Source: Saccharibacillus endophyticus (GTDB lineage Bacteria; Bacillota; Bacilli; Paenibacillales; Paenibacillaceae). Taken from it: DNA of 64,000 nt. The position numbers and the translations under genes are program-made. Positions 1 through 9,478 of the stretch are shown piece after piece. Each line of letters begins with the position of its first letter. Position 1 is the first letter of the stretch. A model generated the notes under the pieces. The model was not told the DNA's origin. It worked only from the letters and a program-made list of their open reading frames with translations, and searched no databases. The DNA is taken from NCBI RefSeq assembly GCF_013185185.1, contig NZ_JAAZWE010000002.1, positions 685,595-749,594 of the forward strand, in the 5' to 3' direction.

Positions 1-681
1 CTGATACACAAGGGTTGTCGCGGTCTGCGTTCGGTTGATGATATTGCCCGATACGACGAGTACTGCTCCGAATTCGCCCATCGAGCGCGCTATGGTCAAT
101 ACGGCACCGTAAGCTACGCCCCAGCGGATCGAAGGCCAGGTTACGCGGCGAAACGTCGTCCATCCGTACGCGCCCAGCGTTGCCGAAGCCTGCTCCTGAT
201 CGTCGCCGATTTCTTCGAGCACCGGCATGATCTCGCGCACCATCAGCGGAAACGTCACGAACAGCGTCGCGATGACCATTCCGGGGAACGCATAGACGAT
301 ATTGACTCCGATTTTTTCGAAAAAAGCCCCGATTGCCGTATCCGGTCCCACCAGCAGTACGATCATGAGACCGCCGATAACGGGAGACACGGCGTACGGC
401 AGATCAACGATGCTGTTCATGACGCTGCGAAGTCTGCGGCCGAGCCATTTTCCCCGCACGAGATACAGCGCCGTCATGATGCCGAACACGCCGTTCAGCA
501 CAGTCACGCACAGCACGACCAATCCGGTCATCATCAGAGCATGCAGCGCTTCCGGCCGACTGATCGATTCGACGAAGCCCGACCAACCGTCAGCGAACGC
601 GCTTTGCGTCATTTTGACCAGCGGAGCAACGAGCAGGATCGCGAACACGAAATAAGTGAGGATAATCCATAATTTTTTCAT
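1..681 (-). CDS. cysW: Sulfate/thiosulfate ABC transporter permease CysW, partial (C-terminus beyond window)
   Basis: Inner-membrane permease subunit of the CysTWA-type sulfate importer. Translating the complement from the ATG at 681 gives MKKLWIILTYFVFAILL and stays open to base 1, so 227 codons are visible and the C-terminus is cut by the window edge. It has several hydrophobic spans and the permease EAA-type loop (EQASATLGAYGW), followed by EFGAVLVVSGNI as in CysW. It starts 3 bases after the cysT stop, so the two genes are translationally linked in one operon. The ATPase gene cysA would be expected further downstream, outside the window. The assignment to CysW rather than another molybdate/sulfate permease rests on sequence feel plus pairing with CysT. 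Confidence 0.9.
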   Translation of the reverse strand, partial: MKKLWIILTYFVFAILLVAPLVKMTQSAFADGWSGFVESISRPEALHALMMTGLVVLCVTVLNGVFGIMTALYLVRGKWLGRRLRSVMNSIVDLPYAVSPVIGGLMIVLLVGPDTAIGAFFEKIGVNIVYAFPGMVIATLFVTFPLMVREIMPVLEEIGDDQEQASATLGAYGWTTFRRVTWPSIRWGVAYGAVLTIARSMGEFGAVLVVSGNIINRTQTATTLVYQ

Positions 682-684
682 CGG

Positions 685-1572
685 TTAGGCTCTCCCTCCC
701 CGCCGCTGTACCCGGTTAATGAACCAAAGAATGAGAAGCGATAAGGTCAGCAGCAATACCGATACGGCAGCCGCGCCCAGATTGTTGTCGCTCTCGACTT
801 CGCCGTAAATAAAAACGGAAGCGGTGAGCGTTTTGGCCGGAATATTGCCCGCGACCAGCACGACCGCGCCGAACTCCGCCAACGCGCGGGAGAATGCCAG
901 CATCGCTCCTCCGGCGATACCCGGCGCAATCTGCGGCAGAATGACCCGGAAAAAGGTCGCCGCGCGCGATGCCCCCAGCGTGTACGAAGCTTCTTCGGCG
1001 GACGCGTCCATCTCTTCCAGCAGCGGCTGGATCGCGCGGATCACGAACGGAAACGTGACGAATACCATCGCGATCACGATTGCCGGCTGATGGAACACGA
1101 TATCGAAGCCCAGCTTTTCCGCCATCCCGCCTACCCAGCTGTTCGGTCCGAGCAGCAGCAGGATCATCAGTCCTCCTACCGCGGTCGGCAGCGCGAACGG
1201 CAGATCCACCAGGCTGTTGAGTACCGTTCGCCCGTAAAAGCGGTAACGCACCAGCACCCAGGCGATCATCGTCCCGATCAGCACATTGATGACGGTCGCG
1301 ATCAGCGCAAGCTTAAGCGTGAGCAGTACCGCTTTCCAGGCGATCGGGTCGGAGATGCTTTCCCAAAACGGCGCCCAGCCGTCGGTGAAGGCATAAACGT
1401 ACACGCCCGCGATCGGAAGGACAATCAATACAACGAAATACAGCAGGACCGTCGTACGAAAACCGTAGGTCCAACCTTTGTGACGCAGCCATGACGTTTG
1501 CACCGGATCTTCCTCCAATTTGGAGACTTGCACGAAGGATAACGATTGCGTTATTTTCGCCGGAAGTCTCAT
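685..1572 (-). CDS. cysT: Sulfate/thiosulfate ABC transporter permease CysT (CysU)
   Basis: Permease partner of CysW; the heterodimer forms the sulfate channel in the cytoplasmic membrane. The 295-aa protein has a cytoplasmic N-terminal extension of about 35 residues, then six hydrophobic segments. The EAA loop (EEASYTLGASRAATFFRVIL) is followed by ALAEFGAVVLVAGN, typical of CysT. The ATG at 1572 is preceded only by a weak GGGAA; no better start is visible. The usual first gene of such operons, the sulfate-binding protein, is absent directly upstream, so binding protein and permease are encoded apart or cysT now leads the operon. A sigma-A promoter at 1614-1642 fits this. Confidence 0.9.
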   Translation of the reverse strand: MRLPAKITQSLSFVQVSKLEEDPVQTSWLRHKGWTYGFRTTVLLYFVVLIVLPIAGVYVYAFTDGWAPFWESISDPIAWKAVLLTLKLALIATVINVLIGTMIAWVLVRYRFYGRTVLNSLVDLPFALPTAVGGLMILLLLGPNSWVGGMAEKLGFDIVFHQPAIVIAMVFVTFPFVIRAIQPLLEEMDASAEEASYTLGASRAATFFRVILPQIAPGIAGGAMLAFSRALAEFGAVVLVAGNIPAKTLTASVFIYGEVESDNNLGAAAVSVLLLTLSLLILWFINRVQRRGGRA

Positions 1573-1613
1573 CGCATTATTCCCATTAGTCTAGTCGGTT
1601 TAACTTACTGCAT

Positions 1614-1642
1614 AATGTATCAGGGTTAACGAACAGCGTCAA
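1614..1642 (-). promoter_or_regulatory. Sigma-A-type promoter of cysTW
   Basis: On the minus strand TTGACG (1637-1642) and TACATT (1614-1619) are separated by exactly 17 bases. Transcription would start near 1607, leaving a leader of only about 35 nt, too short for an S-box riboswitch. Any sulfur control would therefore have to be at the DNA level. Confidence 0.6.
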
Positions 1643-1692
1643 TACGCTTTTTCTCAAAACGGAATAAATGGGAGGGGAACGATTGCGCGGCG

Positions 1693-1768
1693 CCGGGAGC
1701 GTGTTTCGACCTGCGCTTCGTTGTGCTTCCCAAGTACAAAGGCGCTTCGGTTCGAAACACGCTCCCGG
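1693..1768. repeat. 17-bp perfect inverted repeat between divergent cysT and UPF0047 gene
   Basis: CCGGGAGCGTGTTTCGA at 1693-1709 is perfectly inverted at 1752-1768, with a 42-base spacer that itself holds GCGCTTCG twice in direct orientation. It lies between two divergently transcribed genes, so it is not an ordinary terminator. The 1573-1927 gap contains otherwise only the cysT promoter and the downstream gene's ribosome site. Confidence 0.6.
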
Positions 1769-1927
1769 CTGGGGGAATCGGAGAGAAAGATGGGTAATAA
1801 AAAGAAAAGAGCGACAAAGCAAAAGCGATAAAGGACAGGAATAAAAGATTGGAACGAAAAGTGGTTCAAGTTGAATAGCGGCAGAATTTTTATAGGTGAA
1901 AATACGATCGGTCAAGGAGGAAAAAAT

Positions 1928-2329
1928 ATGTTACATACGCTAAAATTGTCGACATCGAAACGGGACGAGATTGTGGACATTACGCCGCAGGTGCGGGAAG
2001 TCGTACGGCAAAGCGGGGTTGAGAACGGGATCGTGATGGTGTATTGTCCGCATACGACGGCCGGGATCGCGATTAACGAGAATGCGGATCCGGATGTGAA
2101 AAAGGATATTTTGATGATTCTCGATGAGGTGTATCCGTGGGAGCATCCCAAGTATCGGCATGCGGAGGGAAATACGGCTGCGCATCTGAAGGCGATTACC
2201 TGCGGCTCGTCGCAGACGATTATTATTGACGGCGGGCGGTTGGTGTTGGGGACTTGGCAGGGCGTTTACTTTTGCGAGTTCGACGGACCGCGTTCTCGGA
2301 CGTTTAAAGTAAAGGTTATGCAGGGATAG
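1928..2329 (+). CDS. UPF0047/YjbQ family protein
   Basis: A 133-aa protein of the UPF0047 (E. coli YjbQ) family, small single-domain cytosolic proteins for which a side thiamin-phosphate-synthase activity has been reported but no firm role. The family marks are visible: the CPHTTAGI motif near residues 37-44, GNTAAHLKA near 83-91, and [16 protein letters not shown] near the C-terminus. The ATG at 1928 is chosen because AAGGAGG lies 8 bases upstream; an in-frame upstream TTG at 1871 has no ribosome site and would exceed the usual family length of about 130 residues. It stands alone, divergent from cysTW. Confidence 0.85.
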   Translation: MLHTLKLSTSKRDEIVDITPQVREVVRQSGVENGIVMVYCPHTTAGIAINENADPDVKKDILMILDEVYPWEHPKYRHAEGNTAAHLKAITCGSSQTIIIDGGRLVLGTWQGVYFCEFDGPRSRTFKVKVMQG

Positions 2330-2423
2330 ATGAAAAAAAACGCTGCTAATCGAATCTTGTACAATTTTGAATGTGCAGCTTGAGTGTTGGCGACCTACAG
2401 GGATGCAGCCTTAAGCAAACGCA

Positions 2424-2451
2424 AAAAACCACATCTCAAAAGACATGGTTT
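2424..2451 (-). terminator. Rho-independent terminator of the TetR gene
   Basis: On the minus strand a 10-bp stem, AACCATGTCT with AGATGTGGTT (two G-U pairs), a 4-base loop and then six T residues. It lies 38 bases after the TetR stop codon. Confidence 0.75.
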
Positions 2452-2489
2452 CTCGCGCCGACGCATCAACGCGTCTTTTAAGCACTCAT

Positions 2490-3095
2490 TCAGCGCCGTG
2501 AAGCAGGCAGATGCAGGTTTTCGCACAAAATGCGTACATGCGCCAAGGCTGCCGGACGTATTTCGTCGAACGAAGCTTTTTCTTGAATGTAGTAAGAGAC
2601 AAAACCGTGCGCAGATAAAAAGAGACTGAGCGGGATGCTCTTCAATGACTCTTCGGTATGCTGCCCTTCTTGATCCAGATGTCCGCGGACAATGGATGCG
2701 AATAACTCCAGACATCGGCCCTGTTCGTTTCGACAGTAAGCCAGCAGCTCTTCGTCGCGCGTCATGAACATGATCTCGTACTGATGCGGATGATCCAGGC
2801 CGAAACGGATGAATTCCAGCAGCAGCAGCTCGGTACGCGTGAATCCTTCCATCTCCGGCGCGTTCATCACGCTGTTCAAACAGCTCGACAAATAGCCGAA
2901 ATCTTCGATGACGATGGCGTAAAACAGCTCCGCTTTTTCTTTGAAATGATAGTAGAGCGAACCATGGCTGTAACCGAGATGCTGTCCGATACTGCGCATG
3001 GAAATGGCACGGTATCCTTTGGTGATGAACAAGTGTCTCGCCGCTTCCAGGATTCGCTCGCGCGACAGTTCCTGCTCTACTGCTCTTCTCGCCAT
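2490..3095 (-). CDS. TetR/AcrR family transcriptional regulator
   Basis: A 201-aa DNA-binding repressor. Residues about 10-56 form the TetR helix-turn-helix (RILEAARHLFITKGYRAISM, then GYSHGSLYYHFKEKAELF). The remainder is a helical ligand-binding domain with nothing recognisable about its effector. The ATG at 3095 has AAGGGGA 7 bases upstream, embedded in the end of the yigZ gene, and begins 5 bases after the yigZ stop, so the two are co-transcribed. A longer reading back to 3299 would overlap yigZ in another frame and is rejected. Its target cannot be told from the sequence; no divergent efflux gene is present. Confidence 0.85.
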   Translation of the reverse strand: MARRAVEQELSRERILEAARHLFITKGYRAISMRSIGQHLGYSHGSLYYHFKEKAELFYAIVIEDFGYLSSCLNSVMNAPEMEGFTRTELLLLEFIRFGLDHPHQYEIMFMTRDEELLAYCRNEQGRCLELFASIVRGHLDQEGQHTEESLKSIPLSLFLSAHGFVSYYIQEKASFDEIRPAALAHVRILCENLHLPASRR

Positions 3096-3100
3096 AGTCG

Positions 3101-3733
3101 TTATTCCCCTTCGATGTAATAAACCGGATCTCCTTGCACGATGTCGGCCTGCCCTTGCGTCAGATCGGTGATCCAGGAAATAAAACGATCGGTATCCGCA
3201 AACGGAGGTAAGCAGAGCAGCGTTACTTTGTCCGTAAACGTAGTTTCGCCTGTACGAACGTCTCGTCCGCGCAGCTCGTTTTCCAGTTTGCCGTGCCACG
3301 TGTAATCGATCGTAACGAACACTTGCGTATGCAGCACCCGAAGGATCTCGTCGCCTGCTTCGATCGCAGCTACGGCTCCGTCCGCATAAGCGCGAATCAG
3401 GCCGCCCGCACCGAGCATGATGCCTCCGAAGTAGCGGGTGACGACAACGGCCGCGTTTTTCAGTTCCCGGTTCTTCAATACTTCCAAAATAGGCTTGCCC
3501 GCCGTACCGCTTGGTTCTCCGTCGTCGGACTGTCTTTGAATTTCATCACGTTCGCCGAGTAGGTAAGCCGAACAATTGTGGGTAGCGCCGCGATGAAGTT
3601 TTTTGATTTCGTCGATAAACGCGATCGCCTCTTCTTCCGTTTCGACAGGACGAATATGACCGATAAACCGCGATTTACGGATGACGATTTCTTTGTTCCC
3701 CTCGTGCCTGACTGTCTTGTAACGTTCCAGCAT
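3101..3733 (-). CDS. yigZ: YigZ/YvyE (IMPACT) family protein
   Basis: A 210-aa member of the UPF0029/IMPACT family, named YigZ in E. coli and YvyE in B. subtilis; eukaryotic relatives modulate GCN2, the bacterial role is unclear. Visible family features are the N-terminal KSRFIGHIRPV, then YLLGERDEIQRQSDDGEPSG near residues 58-77, VTRYFGGIMLGAGGLIRAY near 98-116, and a C-terminal ferredoxin-like domain from about residue 135. An AAGGAAAGG lies 13 bases before the ATG, slightly long. It is the first gene of a two-gene unit with the TetR regulator. Confidence 0.85.
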   Translation of the reverse strand: MLERYKTVRHEGNKEIVIRKSRFIGHIRPVETEEEAIAFIDEIKKLHRGATHNCSAYLLGERDEIQRQSDDGEPSGTAGKPILEVLKNRELKNAAVVVTRYFGGIMLGAGGLIRAYADGAVAAIEAGDEILRVLHTQVFVTIDYTWHGKLENELRGRDVRTGETTFTDKVTLLCLPPFADTDRFISWITDLTQGQADIVQGDPVYYIEGE

Positions 3734-3760
3734 AAAGTTTTTCGAACCTTTCCTTATAGT

Positions 3761-3825
3761 AGAAAGCAGTTCCCCGTGCTCGCATACGCGCCAGAGACGC
3801 GATGCACACGGGTGAACTGCTTTCT
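3761..3825. terminator. Long stem-loop between pgi and yigZ
   Basis: AGAAAGCAGTTC (3761-3772) pairs perfectly with 3814-3825. The intervening bases fold further (CCGTG with CACGG, CGCAT with ATGC-type pairs, CGCG with CGCG). It sits between the pgi stop and the yigZ start on the same strand, so termination of pgi is the simplest reading, although no long T-run follows. Confidence 0.5.
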
Positions 3826-3935
3826 TCTGTTTGGTCCGGTCACCCGCCGTTCGGCGAATTAACCGGTGGTTATTCTCTTATTAAAACAGGAATTCACGTT
3901 GGCGTAAAGATTCATGTCAGAATTATTCCGTAGAA

Positions 3936-5291
3936 TTATTCGGACAGACGCGATTCCAATTCCGCTTTTTCTTTTTCGAAGCCAGGCTTGCCCAGCAGCG
4001 CGAACATGTTTTTCTTGTACGCTTCAACGCCCGGTTGGTCAAACGGATTCACGCCCAACAGGTAGCCGCTGATGCCGCATGCCTTCTCGAAGAAGTACAC
4101 CAGGTAGCCGAACGTATACGGGCTGAAGTCTTTGATATTGACGATCAGGTTCGGCACTTGACCGTCCGTGTGCGCCAGCATCGTGCCTTGGAACGCTTTT
4201 TTATTGACGAAGTCCATCGTTTTGCCTGCCAGGAAGTTCAGGCCGTCCAGATCGTCCGCGTCTTCTTCGATCGTGATTTGCTCGGATACGTTTTCTACTT
4301 GGATCACGGTCTCGAAGATGTTGCGGCTGCCTTCTTGAATGAATTGACCCATGGAGTGCAGATCGGTCGAGAAGTCAACGGAGGACGGGTAGATGCCTTT
4401 GAAGTCTTTGCCTTCGCTTTCGCCGAAGAGTTGTTTCCACCACTCCGATACGAAGTGCAGCGACGGCTCATAGTTCACGAGGATTTCCGTGCCTTTGCCT
4501 TTGCGATACAGCGCATTACGAACAGCCGCGTACTGATACGCTTGGTTCTCGGCCACGTTCGGGTTCGAGAATTCGTCCGATGCGTCGGCAGCGCCTTGCA
4601 TCATCGCGTCGATGTCTACGCCGGCCGTTGCGATTGGCAGCAGACCTACAGCCGTCAGCACGGAATAGCGACCGCCGACATCGTCCGGAATGACGAACGA
4701 TTCATAGCCTTCTTCGGTCGACAGCTTTTTCAGAGCGCCGCGAGCGGTATCCGTTGTTGCATAGATGCGCTTGCGCGCTTCTTCTTTGCCGTATTTTTTC
4801 TCCAGAGCGGCGCGGAAGATACGGAAAGCGATCGCAGGTTCCGTTGTCGTGCCGGATTTGGAAATGACGTTTACGGAGAAGTCTTTGCCTTCTACCAGTT
4901 GCAGCAGATGCGCCAGGTACGTCGAGCTGATGCTGTTGCCCGCGAAGAAGACTTGCGGAGTCTTGCGCTGCGACTTGTCTTGCACATTGTAGAAGGAGTT
5001 CGTCAGCATTTCGATCGCGGCGCGCGCACCCAGGTACGAACCGCCGATGCCGATGACGATCAGCACTTCGGAGTCGCTTTGGATTTTTTCGGCGGCTTTT
5101 TTGATGCGTGCGAATTCTTCTTTATCGTAGGCTTTCGGAAGATCGATCCAACCGAGGTAATCGGAACCTACGCCTGTTTTATTGTGAAGCTGCTCGTGAG
5201 CAAGCTTGATCGGCTCTGCGAAGTAATCAACCTCGTGCTGCCCGACGAAACTGAGCGCTTTGCTGTAATCGAAATGAACGTTTTTAGCCAT
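3936..5291 (-). CDS. pgi: Glucose-6-phosphate isomerase
   Basis: Interconverts glucose-6-phosphate and fructose-6-phosphate in glycolysis; cytosolic. The 451-aa length matches the short Firmicute form. Signature stretches are visible: [16 protein letters not shown] near residues 80-95, [34 protein letters not shown], and [12 protein letters not shown] with the catalytic Glu. The ATG at 5291 follows AGAGGAGG by about 10 bases; 15 extra upstream codons are open but have no ribosome site. It has its own promoter and runs in the same direction as tkt, so hexose and pentose phosphate steps lie together although transcribed separately. Confidence 0.95.
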   Translation of the reverse strand: MAKNVHFDYSKALSFVGQHEVDYFAEPIKLAHEQLHNKTGVGSDYLGWIDLPKAYDKEEFARIKKAAEKIQSDSEVLIVIGIGGSYLGARAAIEMLTNSFYNVQDKSQRKTPQVFFAGNSISSTYLAHLLQLVEGKDFSVNVISKSGTTTEPAIAFRIFRAALEKKYGKEEARKRIYATTDTARGALKKLSTEEGYESFVIPDDVGGRYSVLTAVGLLPIATAGVDIDAMMQGAADASDEFSNPNVAENQAYQYAAVRNALYRKGKGTEILVNYEPSLHFVSEWWKQLFGESEGKDFKGIYPSSVDFSTDLHSMGQFIQEGSRNIFETVIQVENVSEQITIEEDADDLDGLNFLAGKTMDFVNKKAFQGTMLAHTDGQVPNLIVNIKDFSPYTFGYLVYFFEKACGISGYLLGVNPFDQPGVEAYKKNMFALLGKPGFEKEKAELESRLSE

Positions 5292-5354
5292 AATGGAAAA
5301 GCCTCCTCTGAATTTGCTGCTTGAGTCACCTTGCATTGTTAAACATCCAGAACC

Positions 5355-5383
5355 AGCATACTGGATTTCGCGGGGACTGACAA
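5355..5383 (-). promoter_or_regulatory. Sigma-A-type promoter of pgi
   Basis: TTGTCA (5378-5383) and TATGCT (5355-5360) on the minus strand, 17-base spacing, about 65 bases before the pgi start. Confidence 0.55.
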
Positions 5384-5496
5384 GCGCGACAGGTCACACT
5401 TTAGACGGAAAAACACCCCTGACGTCATCCAGCAGGAGTCCATCACCGGATGCTCACTTTCGCTTGGACGCCGCAGGGGCGAATAAAAGCAGGGCA

Positions 5497-5533
5497 AAGC
5501 TTGTTGAACGCTGCAAAGCCGATCAACAAGCTT
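5497..5533. terminator. Stem-loop after tkt
   Basis: AAGCTTGTTGA (5497-5507) is perfectly inverted at 5523-5533. It lies 18 bases beyond the tkt stop, so it is the likely tkt terminator, though followed by a mixed T-rich tract and not a clean run. Confidence 0.55.
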
Positions 5534-5550
5534 AAAACCCCGGTAAGAAT

Positions 5551-7569
5551 TTAGTTAAGCAGTGCTTTGACTTTAGCTACCACGTTATCCGGCGTGAAGC
5601 CGTACTCTTCCATTACTTTGCCGCCCGGAGCCGAAGCGCCGAACGTGTCGATGCCGAGAATCGCGCCTTGATCGCCGACGTAACGTTCCCAACCGAACGG
5701 GCTGGCCATTTCGACCGCAAGACGGGCTTTGACCTCAGGAAGGATAACGGAATCCTTGTAGGCTTTGTCCTGCTTCTCGAACAGATCCCAGCTCGGCATG
5801 CTGATGACGCGAACCTGGATGCCTTCTTCGGCAAGCTTCGCTTGGGCTTTGACAGCCAGTTGAACTTCGGAACCGGTCGCGATGATTTGCGCGGCCGGTT
5901 TGCCGTCTGTTACATCGGATACGACATAAGCACCGCGTGCCACGCCTTCCCATGCGCCTTCAACCGTTCCTTCCAGAATCGGCAGGTTTTGACGAGTCAA
6001 TACCAGCGCAACCGGATTTTCTTTGTTTTGCAGCGAGTAGGCCCAAGCCGCGGACGTCTCGTTGCCGTCTGCCGGACGTATAACCGTCAGACCCGGAATG
6101 ATGCGGATCGAAGCCAGCTGCTCGATCGGCTCGTGGGTAGGGCCGTCTTCGCCGACCGCGATACTGTCGTGCGTCAGCACGTAAGTCACGGGCAGCTTCA
6201 TCAGGGAAGCCAGACGGATTGCCGGACGCAGGTAGTCGGTGAATACGAAGAACGTACCGCCGAAGACTTTGATCCCGCCGTGCAGGGCGATACCGTTCAT
6301 TGCGCCCGCCATGCCGAACTCGCGCACGCCGTAATAGATGTTGCGTCCTGCACGATCCTGCGGCGTGAACACCGTGACATCGTTCAGGTGCGTCATCGTC
6401 GAGCTTTCCAAGTCAGCCGATCCGCCGAACAGCTGCGGCACGTTTTGCACAACGCCGTTCAGTGCTTTGCCGGAAGCTACGCGAGTCGACATTTCTTTGT
6501 CGGACGCCGCGTATTTCGGCAGGTCTTTGTCCCAACCTATAGGCAGGTCGGCATTGAACGCAGTCAGGAATTGAGCAGCCAATTCCGGATTTTCGTTTTG
6601 GAATTTCTCGAATTGATCGTCCCAGATTTTGTTCGTCAACTCGCCTTTTTCTTTCACTTTGGCGAAGTGTTCGCGAACTTCGTCCGGCACGAAGAAGTTT
6701 TCTTCATGAACCCATTCGTAGAATTCTTTCGTCAGCTTCACTTCGTCGGAACCCAGCGGGGAACCGTGAGGACCCGCGTGGCCGCCTTTGCCTTGTTTGT
6801 TCGGGCTGCCGTAGCCGATGATCGTTTTGACTTCGATCAGCGTAGGGCGTCCCGTGTCGATCTTCGCGTCTTCGATCGCTTTGGCGATCGCGTCCAGATC
6901 GTTGCCGTCCTCGACGCGCAGCACTTGCCAGCCGTAACCTTCGAAGCGTTTTTGCACGCTTTCGGAGAACGACAGCGAAGCTTCGCCGTCCAGCGTGATA
7001 TCGTTGGAATCGTAAAGCATGATCAGTTTGCCGAGCTGCATGTGGCCGGCCATCGAAGCCGCTTCGTGGGAAACGCCTTCCATCAGGTCGCCGTCGCCGC
7101 AGATCGCGTAAGTATAGTGGTCGATCAGTTTATAGTCGCCTTTGTTGTATACCGAAGCCGTGTGCGCTTCCGCGATCGCCATGCCGACTGCCATCGCCAC
7201 GCCTTGGCCCAGCGGTCCGGTCGTTGCGTCAACCCCGGCCGTATGGCCGAATTCCGGGTGACCCGGCGTTTTGCTTCCCCATTGACGGAACTGTTTGATT
7301 TCCTCCATGGGAAGGTCATAACCCGACAGGTGCAGCAGACTGTAAAGCAGCATCGAACCGTGGCCGGCGGACAGCACGAAGCGATCCCGGTTAACCCAAG
7401 TCGGGTTCGACGGGTTGTGGTTCATCGTTTTGGCGAAAAGTTGGTAGCCCATCGGTGCCGATCCCATCGGCATGCCCGGGTGACCGGAGTTTGCTTTCTC
7501 GATCGCGTCGATCGAAAGGGTACGTACGGTTGCGATCGACAGATCGTCGATTTTGATATTGTTAGCCAT
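5551..7569 (-). CDS. tkt: Transketolase
   Basis: Thiamine-diphosphate enzyme that transfers two-carbon units between sugar phosphates in the pentose phosphate pathway. The 672-aa length is normal. Visible marks: N-terminal [17 protein letters not shown], ThDP-binding [14 protein letters not shown] near residues 155-168, [20 protein letters not shown] near 470-490 with the catalytic His, and the C-terminal domain with [16 protein letters not shown] precedes the ATG by 10 bases. No relaxed or missing catalytic residue is apparent. It has its own promoter and a trailing stem-loop, so it is probably monocistronic. Confidence 0.95.
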   Translation of the reverse strand: MANNIKIDDLSIATVRTLSIDAIEKANSGHPGMPMGSAPMGYQLFAKTMNHNPSNPTWVNRDRFVLSAGHGSMLLYSLLHLSGYDLPMEEIKQFRQWGSKTPGHPEFGHTAGVDATTGPLGQGVAMAVGMAIAEAHTASVYNKGDYKLIDHYTYAICGDGDLMEGVSHEAASMAGHMQLGKLIMLYDSNDITLDGEASLSFSESVQKRFEGYGWQVLRVEDGNDLDAIAKAIEDAKIDTGRPTLIEVKTIIGYGSPNKQGKGGHAGPHGSPLGSDEVKLTKEFYEWVHEENFFVPDEVREHFAKVKEKGELTNKIWDDQFEKFQNENPELAAQFLTAFNADLPIGWDKDLPKYAASDKEMSTRVASGKALNGVVQNVPQLFGGSADLESSTMTHLNDVTVFTPQDRAGRNIYYGVREFGMAGAMNGIALHGGIKVFGGTFFVFTDYLRPAIRLASLMKLPVTYVLTHDSIAVGEDGPTHEPIEQLASIRIIPGLTVIRPADGNETSAAWAYSLQNKENPVALVLTRQNLPILEGTVEGAWEGVARGAYVVSDVTDGKPAAQIIATGSEVQLAVKAQAKLAEEGIQVRVISMPSWDLFEKQDKAYKDSVILPEVKARLAVEMASPFGWERYVGDQGAILGIDTFGASAPGGKVMEEYGFTPDNVVAKVKALLN

Positions 7570-7635
7570 GTTCTAATATCCTCCTCGGTCGCTTCCGGCA
7601 TTACCGGAAACGGATTGTGAAGACTGCTATTGTCC

Positions 7636-7664
7636 AGTATATCATTTTGAAACATTCATTTCCA
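7636..7664 (-). promoter_or_regulatory. Sigma-A-type promoter of tkt
   Basis: TGGAAA (7659-7664) and TATACT (7636-7641) on the minus strand with a 17-base spacer, about 70 bases upstream of the start codon. The rest of the 7570-7891 gap holds only this promoter and the stem-loop at 7835-7868. Confidence 0.55.
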
Positions 7665-7834
7665 TAGGATTCGAAACAAAGGCGGAAATTTGAAGCACGG
7701 CGACGAAAAATCCGGCACCGCCTTCGGAACGACCCATGGAACTTTACCCTCTGCGCCGCCTGCATACTCGGAATTCGGCGAATTCGGAAAAAAAGACTTT
7801 TCGCCGGTCGCGTCATGTCCACGCAAGCGCCGCT

Positions 7835-7868
7835 TGACCGCTTCCCGGAACGGCCGGGAGCGCGGTCA
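7835..7868. terminator. Stem-loop after the carboxylesterase gene
   Basis: TGACCGC (7835-7841) pairs with GCGGTCA (7862-7868), and CCCGG with CCGGG inside. It lies 23 bases past the esterase stop; there is no immediate T-run, so terminator function is only probable. Confidence 0.4.
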
Positions 7869-7891
7869 TGCTTTCGAACGACAGCCGGACG

Positions 7892-9352
7892 TTAGCTAAA
7901 CAACGCTTCCCGCTTCGCTCGCTCCGGATCGTTTTGCGGCATCGGATTATGATCGAAGATCATCGTCTGCCGCGCTTCCGTCTCGTAGCGGGCCCACGGA
8001 AGCGACGGCAAGGAAGGGTCTCCGGAAGCCGCGAACGCCTGCCAAGCGCCGCGCATGGCGTCGGCCAAATTTTGCATCGCGGGCTCGACGCGAATGCCGA
8101 TTCTCGGCAGCAGCACCAGATTCCCGAACACGAACGGCATTTCCGCGGCATGAACGGCTTTGCCAAAAAACGGATGGCCCGGCAGCGTCCAATCGAACCG
8201 ATACATCCATACCGGAGCATATCGGCTTTGCGCTTCGGCGAAAGCAAGCGACGAACGCCAGAAATACAGCTCGGTCATTGCCCGGGCTTGACCTTGTACC
8301 GTAGGCGCATAACGGCTCGTCCATGCCTCCGCGTCCTCGACTCCGGTAAGCGCGCGGATCATGTGCGCGAATTCCTCTGGAGAAGCAAGCTGCGATTCGT
8401 CGCGCATAAAGAAATCGCCTTCGTCATGGTTCGTGCCGATAATCAACGGAATGCCTTCGGCGGCTCCCTGTGATACGGCCGACAAAGGTTCCTGCGGCAG
8501 CGTTTCCGGTTCCACGACCGGTTGAAACGGCAGCGCAGGCCATTCTTCCCCTTCCGCCGGACGCATTTCGGCCGTCGCGGTCAGCAGCTCTTGCGGGGAA
8601 AACGTTTTGAGGCGCTCCAGGTTTCCTCCGTCCACGCCCAACCGGCGCAGAAACGCGGCCGCGACGATCTCGCCTTGAGCGGACGACATGGACTGCGCGC
8701 CGCCGCTTTGCATGATCGCTTTATGGAATAATCCTTTGGCCGCAGGCATGGCCAAGACGGCGGCAATGCTCATCGATCCTGCCGATTCGCCGAACAACGT
8801 GACATTGCCGGGGTCCCCGCCGAATGCCGCAATATTGTTTTTCACCCATTCCAGCGCCTGCACCTGATCGGACAGTCCCGCATTGGAATCAAAGCCTTCG
8901 CCGAGCGGCGAAAGATGCATGAATCCGAGCGGACCCAAACGATAATTGAGCGAGACGACTACGCATCCGCCGCGTAAGGCAAGCTGAGTTCCGTCGTACA
9001 GCGGCAGGCTCGAAGACCCCGATATGAAAGAGCCCCCGTGAATCCAAACCATGACCGGAAGTCTCTCTCCTGCATCTTCCGGCGTCCACACATTGAGATA
9101 CAGGCAATCTTCGGACATCGTGACGCCCGGAGAAGCAAAGATCGAATCTTCCGGCGGCTGCGCCTGCAAAGCGATCGAACCGAAGGCCAAAGCATCCCGC
9201 ACGCCATCCCATTCCGCAGGCGGATGCGGAGCACGGAAGCGCAAATCGCCGATCGGCGGCTGCGCATACGGTACTCCTTTCCAGCTTTTGACGCCGTTTG
9301 CCGAAGCTCCGCGCAATTGTCCTTGTTTTGTTTCAATGATTGTATACTCCAT
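7892..9352 (-). CDS. pnbA: Type-B carboxylesterase (para-nitrobenzyl-esterase-like)
   Basis: Cytosolic alpha/beta-hydrolase of the cholinesterase/carboxylesterase type-B family, hydrolysing short esters. The 486-aa length is close to B. subtilis PnbA. The family pattern is intact: SEDCLYLNVW near residues 80-89, oxyanion-hole HGGSF at 105-109, nucleophile Ser190 in GESAGS, an acidic residue in NHDEGDF, and the catalytic His in KAVHAAEMPF. The ATG at 9352 has AGGAGAG 5 bases upstream; 15 open upstream codons are disregarded. The natural substrate is unknown. It borders the beta-glucan locus but is separated from it by the large palindrome, so a joint role is not implied. Confidence 0.88.
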   Translation of the reverse strand: MEYTIIETKQGQLRGASANGVKSWKGVPYAQPPIGDLRFRAPHPPAEWDGVRDALAFGSIALQAQPPEDSIFASPGVTMSEDCLYLNVWTPEDAGERLPVMVWIHGGSFISGSSSLPLYDGTQLALRGGCVVVSLNYRLGPLGFMHLSPLGEGFDSNAGLSDQVQALEWVKNNIAAFGGDPGNVTLFGESAGSMSIAAVLAMPAAKGLFHKAIMQSGGAQSMSSAQGEIVAAAFLRRLGVDGGNLERLKTFSPQELLTATAEMRPAEGEEWPALPFQPVVEPETLPQEPLSAVSQGAAEGIPLIIGTNHDEGDFFMRDESQLASPEEFAHMIRALTGVEDAEAWTSRYAPTVQGQARAMTELYFWRSSLAFAEAQSRYAPVWMYRFDWTLPGHPFFGKAVHAAEMPFVFGNLVLLPRIGIRVEPAMQNLADAMRGAWQAFAASGDPSLPSLPWARYETEARQTMIFDHNPMPQNDPERAKREALFS

Positions 9353-9395
9353 CGTCTCTCCTGCCTTTCCGAATCGGGCGATTGACTTCTCTTCC

Positions 9396-9425
9396 ATTTA
9401 AGCACAGCGCATGTATGCGGTTCAA
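9396..9425 (-). promoter_or_regulatory. Possible promoter of the carboxylesterase gene
   Basis: TTGAAC (9420-9425) and TTAAAT (9396-9401) on the minus strand with an 18-base spacer, about 45 bases upstream of the start codon. Confidence 0.4.
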
Positions 9426-9478
9426 ATACCGACGGCGAGACTTTTTTCCCCCATACAAAGAAAAGCGTCCTCCTCAAG

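Noticed and set aside
1586..1915. Short minus-strand open frames upstream of the UPF0047 gene
   Set aside because: They run through the inverted repeat and cysT promoter and have no ribosome site.
4035..5324. 429-codon open frame opposite pgi
   Set aside because: Antisense shadow of pgi with no recognisable motif.
5668..7620. 650-codon open frame on the plus strand opposite tkt
   Set aside because: It is the antisense of transketolase, rich in Arg, His and Phe with no family pattern and no ribosome site; a by-product of GC-biased codon use.
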